Below are positions 6,914-10,579 of a stretch of 10,579 nucleotides of DNA, piece after piece. Under the pieces are notes generated by a model. It was not told the DNA's origin. It saw only the letters and a list, made by a program, of their open reading frames with translations, and made no database searches. Location: contig JAILHX010000068.1 of the NCBI GenBank assembly GCA_024695565.1, forward strand, positions 1 to 10,579. Reading direction: 5' to 3'. The position numbers were made by a program, and so were the translations under genes. Numbering within the stretch: position 1 is the first letter of the stretch; each line of letters opens with the position of its first letter. Source of the stretch: Saccharofermentans sp. (GTDB lineage: Bacteria > Bacillota_A > Clostridia > Saccharofermentanales > Saccharofermentanaceae).

Positions 6914-6956
6914 TATTTTACGATATTATAAATCGCAATAATATAATTCACTCTTA
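6914..6956 (-). promoter_or_regulatory. Conserved 43-bp promoter element, paralogue 1
   Basis: On the minus strand, TAAGAGTGAATTATAT, a 14-nt variable spacer and ATATCGTAAAATA repeat exactly upstream of the second paralogue. The element contains a -35-like GTGAAT (complement of 6946-6951) and a -10-like TAATAT (complement of 6923-6928) 17 nt apart. The blocks flanking the core hexamers are also invariant, which suggests a regulator site or simply recent duplication. Confidence 0.6.
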
Positions 6957-7025
6957 CTATAAAACCAGACGAAAATTGTGGAATGTGCCCTGAAATTAAA
7001 GCCTTTCTTTGTGAAAAAGACAACG

Positions 7026-8003
7026 TCACGGTTTTGGCAGATCCAGTTCATCAAGGAACTCATCGAGCATGGCTACCTGCTTCGCGTCATATTCGTATAC
7101 AATTGCCATGATCACCATATTGCCCTTAACGTAACACCCTCCATATACATAGAAACCATCATAATATGCACCGTTTATCAGGAGATAACCTTCATCGCCG
7201 TTGATCTCCCACGACACGAGATCGCTGTCGGAAAACATATCTTCTGCATCTCCGAGGTACAGTTCCAGATCCCATAAGGCATCATCGGGATCATCGTATG
7301 ATATATAACTGATGTTGGAATTGAGAAGGTACGTTCCGGCCTGATCGCTGTCGCCCCAGTCAAACCTGTAAATGTCATCTTCACTGAGATCAAAAGCTTT
7401 TTTCAGTGCTGCAACGAACTCATCTTCAGATATATCCCTGATGCCGATCAGGCCGTATTCGTAGACCTCGGCAAAGAACTTGAATATCTTGTTGAGGTTC
7501 TTGAGTTTCTTGTCCTTAATGACCCAATTATCACGATCCATCACGAGATCAAATGAAATGTTTATCTCGATTATCTGATCCTCGTCCGCATCCTCAAGGG
7601 CATCCAGATAATCGTCGATGTCACCGTCATCCTTTTCGACATCTTCATAGATATCATCGTAATCGACCATGAAGACCGTAACATCACAGCTGGCTTCCTG
7701 ATCCTTCGTTGATGACACGATAGACTTGCTGTCGATCTCATAGGTTATGCTCTCTGCGATCGTCGCGAAAACATCTTCAAACTTCTTATTGCGTCTGCAG
7801 GCAGTCTCATATGGTGCAAACACTTCTTCAATGCCATCGCTGTCTTCCATGAGATCCGCAACTTCGTCGAAGTCAAGTGAGATTACCGCATTCATATAAT
7901 TATCTACTGCTTCCGTTACGCCCTTTTTATCGCTGTAGCAGCCTGCAAGCGGCATTAACATCGACACGGCCAGAACAAGTGAAACGAACTCTTTTTTCTT
8001 CAT
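7026..8003 (-). CDS. Acidic lipoprotein, paralogue 2
   Basis: This 325-aa protein has signal peptide MKKKEFVSLVLAVSMLMPLAGC with lipobox L19-A-G-C22. It is a clear paralogue of the downstream gene (5881-6861): near-identical length and gap-free alignment through about residue 200. The C-terminal third differs, with ordinary composition (about 11 tyrosines in the 89-residue stretch matching the Tyr-rich part of its sister). Equivalent landmarks remain, such as DDPDDALWDLE, GYLLINGAYYDGFYVYGG and a final DLPKP. The start is the ATG at 8003, set by GGAGGT 7 nt upstream, the same arrangement as in the paralogue. In-frame ATGs further upstream (8024, 8129) lack suitable spacing and would bury the signal peptide. 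No strong intrinsic terminator is visible between the two genes, so some read-through is possible, though each has its own promoter. Function unknown. Confidence 0.88.
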   Translation of the reverse strand: MKKKEFVSLVLAVSMLMPLAGCYSDKKGVTEAVDNYMNAVISLDFDEVADLMEDSDGIEEVFAPYETACRRNKKFEDVFATIAESITYEIDSKSIVSSTKDQEASCDVTVFMVDYDDIYEDVEKDDGDIDDYLDALEDADEDQIIEINISFDLVMDRDNWVIKDKKLKNLNKIFKFFAEVYEYGLIGIRDISEDEFVAALKKAFDLSEDDIYRFDWGDSDQAGTYLLNSNISYISYDDPDDALWDLELYLGDAEDMFSDSDLVSWEINGDEGYLLINGAYYDGFYVYGGCYVKGNMVIMAIVYEYDAKQVAMLDEFLDELDLPKP

Positions 8004-8026
8004 ATCCTCTACCTCCTTATTCATCC

Positions 8027-8044
8027 TTCCTGCACATGCAGGAA
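8027..8044 (-). promoter_or_regulatory. 5' leader inverted repeat / stem-loop, paralogue 2
   Basis: TTCCTGCA and TGCAGGAA are perfect inverted arms separated by 2 nt. As RNA this gives a 7-bp stem with a 4-nt loop. It sits 7 nt after the shared promoter element and 23 nt before the ATG, matching the position and 18-nt size of the paralogue 1 hairpin. It could be a 5' mRNA stabiliser or a dimeric-repressor site. Confidence 0.5.
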
Positions 8045-8051
8045 TTAAGAC

Positions 8052-8094
8052 TATTTTACGATATAACAAACCGTACACATATAATTCACTCTTA
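8052..8094 (-). promoter_or_regulatory. Conserved 43-bp promoter element, paralogue 2
   Basis: This has the same 16-bp and 13-bp blocks and the same 14-nt spacing as at 6914-6956. The -35-like GTGAAT (complement of 8084-8089) and -10-like TTATAT (complement of 8061-8066) are 17 nt apart. The spacer sequence differs between copies while its length is kept. Confidence 0.6.
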
Positions 8095-8243
8095 GCCATA
8101 ATTGTTCTATATAATTGTGTGAAGTGCAAATTTGTAGCAAAACCCTTGCCGCAGTAACACTTTAACAGCGCGGAAAGCCTTTAAAACAAGGTGTTTTATT
8201 AAATCAAGATTACAGACATGTGAATGAAACTTGATCATACCGC

Positions 8244-8252
8244 TGATATAAT
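8244..8252 (+). promoter_or_regulatory. Extended -10 promoter for the EAL-domain receptor gene
   Basis: TGATATAAT is a perfect extended -10. No good -35 is visible 16-18 nt upstream, which suggests weak or activator-dependent transcription. The start codon is 27 nt downstream. An ATCAAG/CTTGAT inverted repeat (8203-8208 and 8230-8235) flanks the -35 region. Confidence 0.55.
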
Positions 8253-8279
8253 TTAATTATCTTTTTAGGCAGGTGAATC

Positions 8280-10556
8280 ATGAGACTGGCTATGACAGTG
8301 GTTTTCTCCATACTGTTGTTAGCACTGGGCGTTTGTCTGGTGATGACCAGACTGTCCAAAAAGACCTCCATCAAGGGTTACGTCACTTTCTTGCTGATAG
8401 GTATGTCCATTCCGGTTATCGGTAACTTGATACTTATCGCTTCTAGTTCATCTCTAATCTCCACAATAGGATGTTATATCTACTTCTTAGGCATGGACGT
8501 TGCCGTATTCTCGCTCTGGCATTTCATATTTGCATATTGCGAGATGGGGGAACCAAAGAAGAGCTATAAAATGCCGGTTTATATCGCATTCACTTTAGAC
8601 CTTGTTCAATACGCTCTTAATCCGTTCTTCAAGTGTTCATTCGCTACTGAGGAAATAATAGTAGAGGACCGTGCTTACTACAGATTAGTTCCTTACATCG
8701 GTCAGACATATCACAGGATCATATGCTATGGTCTGTTTATTGTTGTCTTGATCATAATCCTGGTCAAGTCAATCAAAGCATCAAGAGCTTATGCCGAGAA
8801 GTATTGGATAATCTTCTTCGCAATGGTTGTTACCGGTGCGGTTGAGACTTACTACATTTTCTCCAGACAGCCGATTGATGCATCAATGATCGGATTTGCG
8901 ATGTTCGGACTTCTTATCTACTATTTCTCGTATCATTACAGACCAACAAAACTTTTGGACAGCATGCTCGCAGGAATTGCTTCCGATATGCCTGATGCGC
9001 TTTTCTTCTTCGATAAGAGCGGTAAGTGCATCTGGATAAATGAACCGGCCAGAAAACTCATCGGTATATCAGGTGACAACTACGAGGCAGTCAAGGATGA
9101 TCTCCGGTTCCTGTTTGACGACGACATCGATTTTGAAAGCAGCGGATGGTTCAAAAAAGTCAAGCTCGGTACAGATGACGATGCACAGTATTCATACCTG
9201 GCCATGAGGTCCGTCGTCGATACGAGACTTAAGATGTCAGGAAATTATCTGAGTGTCCGTGACATTACTGAAGAACAGCGTGAGATGAAGCGTGAGATGT
9301 ACAATGCAACCCACGATTCACTTACAGGTCTTTATACCAAGGAATATCTGTATGAACAGATTGCCAAGAAACTTGAAGATGACAATATGACCGATTACAT
9401 GATCGGATATATCGAGATTTCCAATTTCAAGGTCATAAATGATGTTTTCGGAAGCGAGTTCGGACATAAAGTACTTATAGATATTACGAAGCGTCTCAAA
9501 GACTATTCCAGCAGCAAGAGCATTTACGGAAGACTGTCAGATGATGCATTCGGAATGCTGATCAACAAGAGCCATTTTGATGAGAAATTCCTCAACGATG
9601 AACTGTCAAGCTTCACGGTAAGCGACAAGAATCTTGACCATCACGTTCTGGTTCACTTCGGCATTTATAAAATCAATGCAGACGACGAGATCGATGTGCC
9701 TCTGTTCTTTGACAGTGCGCGTCTTGCAAGCACAAGGATAAAAGACCAGTACAAAGAATGCATTGTTTTTTATGATGACAAGATAAGGGAAGAGATAATT
9801 CACGACCAGCTGATCTCCAATCAGCTTCAGGATGCGATCGCCTCAAAGCAGATCAGACCTTATCTGCAGCCCATCGTAGATCCACGCGGCATGCTCGCAG
9901 GTGCTGAAGCGCTCGTAAGATGGATCCATCCCGACGAAGGCTTCATGAATCCCGGCTCTTTCATTCCTTTGTTCGAGCGCAACGGTCTTATCACCGAAGT
10001 GGATAAATATATGTGGAGAAGTGCCTGTGAGATCCTTTCAAATTGGAAGTCACGCGGTATAGACGCGTTCATCTCCGTCAATATCTCACCCAAAGACTTT
10101 AGTTATATGGATGTTGTCTCGGAACTTAAGAACTTAGTGGAAGAATTCGGAATCAACCCTATAAAACTCCGTATAGAGATAACCGAGTCTGCCATGATGA
10201 CAGATGATGTTAATGTCCTGAAAATCATTGATGAACTTAACAAATACGGCTTCATCATTGAGATGGATGACTTCGGCAGCGGCTTCTCTTCCCTCAATCT
10301 GCTTAAGAATATGAACATTGACGTCCTTAAGATAGACATGCAGTTTCTCCGGGATTCCGAGCGCAACATGAAGGCCGGCATGATCATCAAGAACATAATC
10401 AACATGTCCGAAGACTTGGGAATCGATACCCTGACTGAAGGCGTTGAGACTGCCAAGCAGTTCGAAAAGCTCTTTGCCATGGGCTGCAAGCTCTATCAGG
10501 GATACTACTTCTCCAAGCCCGTTCCTATAGAAGACTTCGAGAAACAGTGGTTCTGA
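8280..10556 (+). CDS. Membrane receptor c-di-GMP phosphodiesterase: 7TM-PAS-degenerate GGDEF-EAL
   Basis: This complete 758-aa protein has several domains. Residues 1-220 hold seven hydrophobic helices (about 3-23, 33-53, 60-84, 98-114, 144-163, 175-194, 201-219), like the 7TM sensor found at the N-terminus of some histidine kinases. A PAS-like segment follows at about 232-335. The GGDEF domain begins at HDSLTGLY (345-352). Its signature is SDDAF at 420-424 and the first metal Asp is E379, so cyclase activity is unlikely. The EAL domain appears complete: EAL 543-545, N601, E633-x-x-E636, D663-D664, K684, E720-GVE723 and Q740. It should hydrolyse c-di-GMP to pGpG, perhaps with GTP or another ligand acting on the GGDEF or sensor part. 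The ATG at 8280 follows AGGCAGGTG. It is divergent from the lipoprotein paralogues across a 276-bp gap. Target processes (motility, attachment) cannot be told from here. Confidence 0.93.
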   Translation: MRLAMTVVFSILLLALGVCLVMTRLSKKTSIKGYVTFLLIGMSIPVIGNLILIASSSSLISTIGCYIYFLGMDVAVFSLWHFIFAYCEMGEPKKSYKMPVYIAFTLDLVQYALNPFFKCSFATEEIIVEDRAYYRLVPYIGQTYHRIICYGLFIVVLIIILVKSIKASRAYAEKYWIIFFAMVVTGAVETYYIFSRQPIDASMIGFAMFGLLIYYFSYHYRPTKLLDSMLAGIASDMPDALFFFDKSGKCIWINEPARKLIGISGDNYEAVKDDLRFLFDDDIDFESSGWFKKVKLGTDDDAQYSYLAMRSVVDTRLKMSGNYLSVRDITEEQREMKREMYNATHDSLTGLYTKEYLYEQIAKKLEDDNMTDYMIGYIEISNFKVINDVFGSEFGHKVLIDITKRLKDYSSSKSIYGRLSDDAFGMLINKSHFDEKFLNDELSSFTVSDKNLDHHVLVHFGIYKINADDEIDVPLFFDSARLASTRIKDQYKECIVFYDDKIREEIIHDQLISNQLQDAIASKQIRPYLQPIVDPRGMLAGAEALVRWIHPDEGFMNPGSFIPLFERNGLITEVDKYMWRSACEILSNWKSRGIDAFISVNISPKDFSYMDVVSELKNLVEEFGINPIKLRIEITESAMMTDDVNVLKIIDELNKYGFIIEMDDFGSGFSSLNLLKNMNIDVLKIDMQFLRDSERNMKAGMIIKNIINMSEDLGIDTLTEGVETAKQFEKLFAMGCKLYQGYYFSKPVPIEDFEKQWF

Positions 10557-10579
10557 TGACTTCCAAAAGTTGAAGTTCT

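Noticed and set aside
8130..8279. Possible c-di-GMP riboswitch before the EAL gene
   Set aside because: A CGGAAAGCCT stretch loosely recalls the GEMM core, but the other conserved parts and the paired helices are missing.
1..10579. CRISPR array, tRNA or rRNA genes, insertion sequences, phage or integrase genes
   Set aside because: No regularly spaced repeats, tRNA-like cloverleaf, transposase or integrase motif was seen on either strand.

Overview
The window looks like chromosomal DNA of a low-to-mid GC, Gram-positive-type anaerobe, most likely a Clostridia-class Bacillota. This is an inference from GGAGG-type ribosome sites, several lipobox signal peptides, sigma-A-like promoters and gene types common in gut or rumen Clostridia. 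No rRNA, tRNA, phage or transposon gene is visible, so finer placement is not supported.

Left part (1-2869). A minus-strand secreted lipoprotein, cut by the window edge, is divergent from a compact three-gene plus-strand operon. The operon encodes a SUKH-like protein (immunity-protein type), a cysteine-rich CbrC/UPF0167-family protein (the E. coli member is linked to colicin E2 tolerance), and a DNA-deoxyinosine glycosylase of the uracil-DNA glycosylase superfamily. The first two look like orphan immunity or tolerance genes with no toxin beside them. The third repairs deaminated adenine.

Middle (2870-5333). An AraC-family regulator on the minus strand ends at the base next to the glycosylase stop codon. 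It is divergent from a full-length MATE efflux transporter, a classic regulator/target layout. Their shared intergenic region holds a 10-bp direct repeat and a 14-bp palindrome that could be operators. A strong bidirectional terminator closes the MATE gene and the convergent lipoprotein gene beyond it.

Right-middle (5356-8003). Three minus-strand lipoprotein genes follow: one small (131 aa) and two very acidic paralogues (326 and 325 aa). The paralogues align without gaps over about 200 residues and then diverge, one having an extremely tyrosine-rich C-terminal part. Each has its own promoter. The two promoters share a 43-bp bipartite element, followed 7 nt later by an 18-nt stem-loop whose sequence differs but whose size and position are the same. 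I do not recognise a known function for this pair; it is the most original content of the window.

Right end (8280-10556). A plus-strand, seven-helix membrane receptor with PAS-like, degenerate GGDEF and apparently intact EAL domains is divergent from the second paralogue. It is predicted to be a c-di-GMP phosphodiesterase. All gaps between genes are under 300 bp and are described by the regulatory entries.
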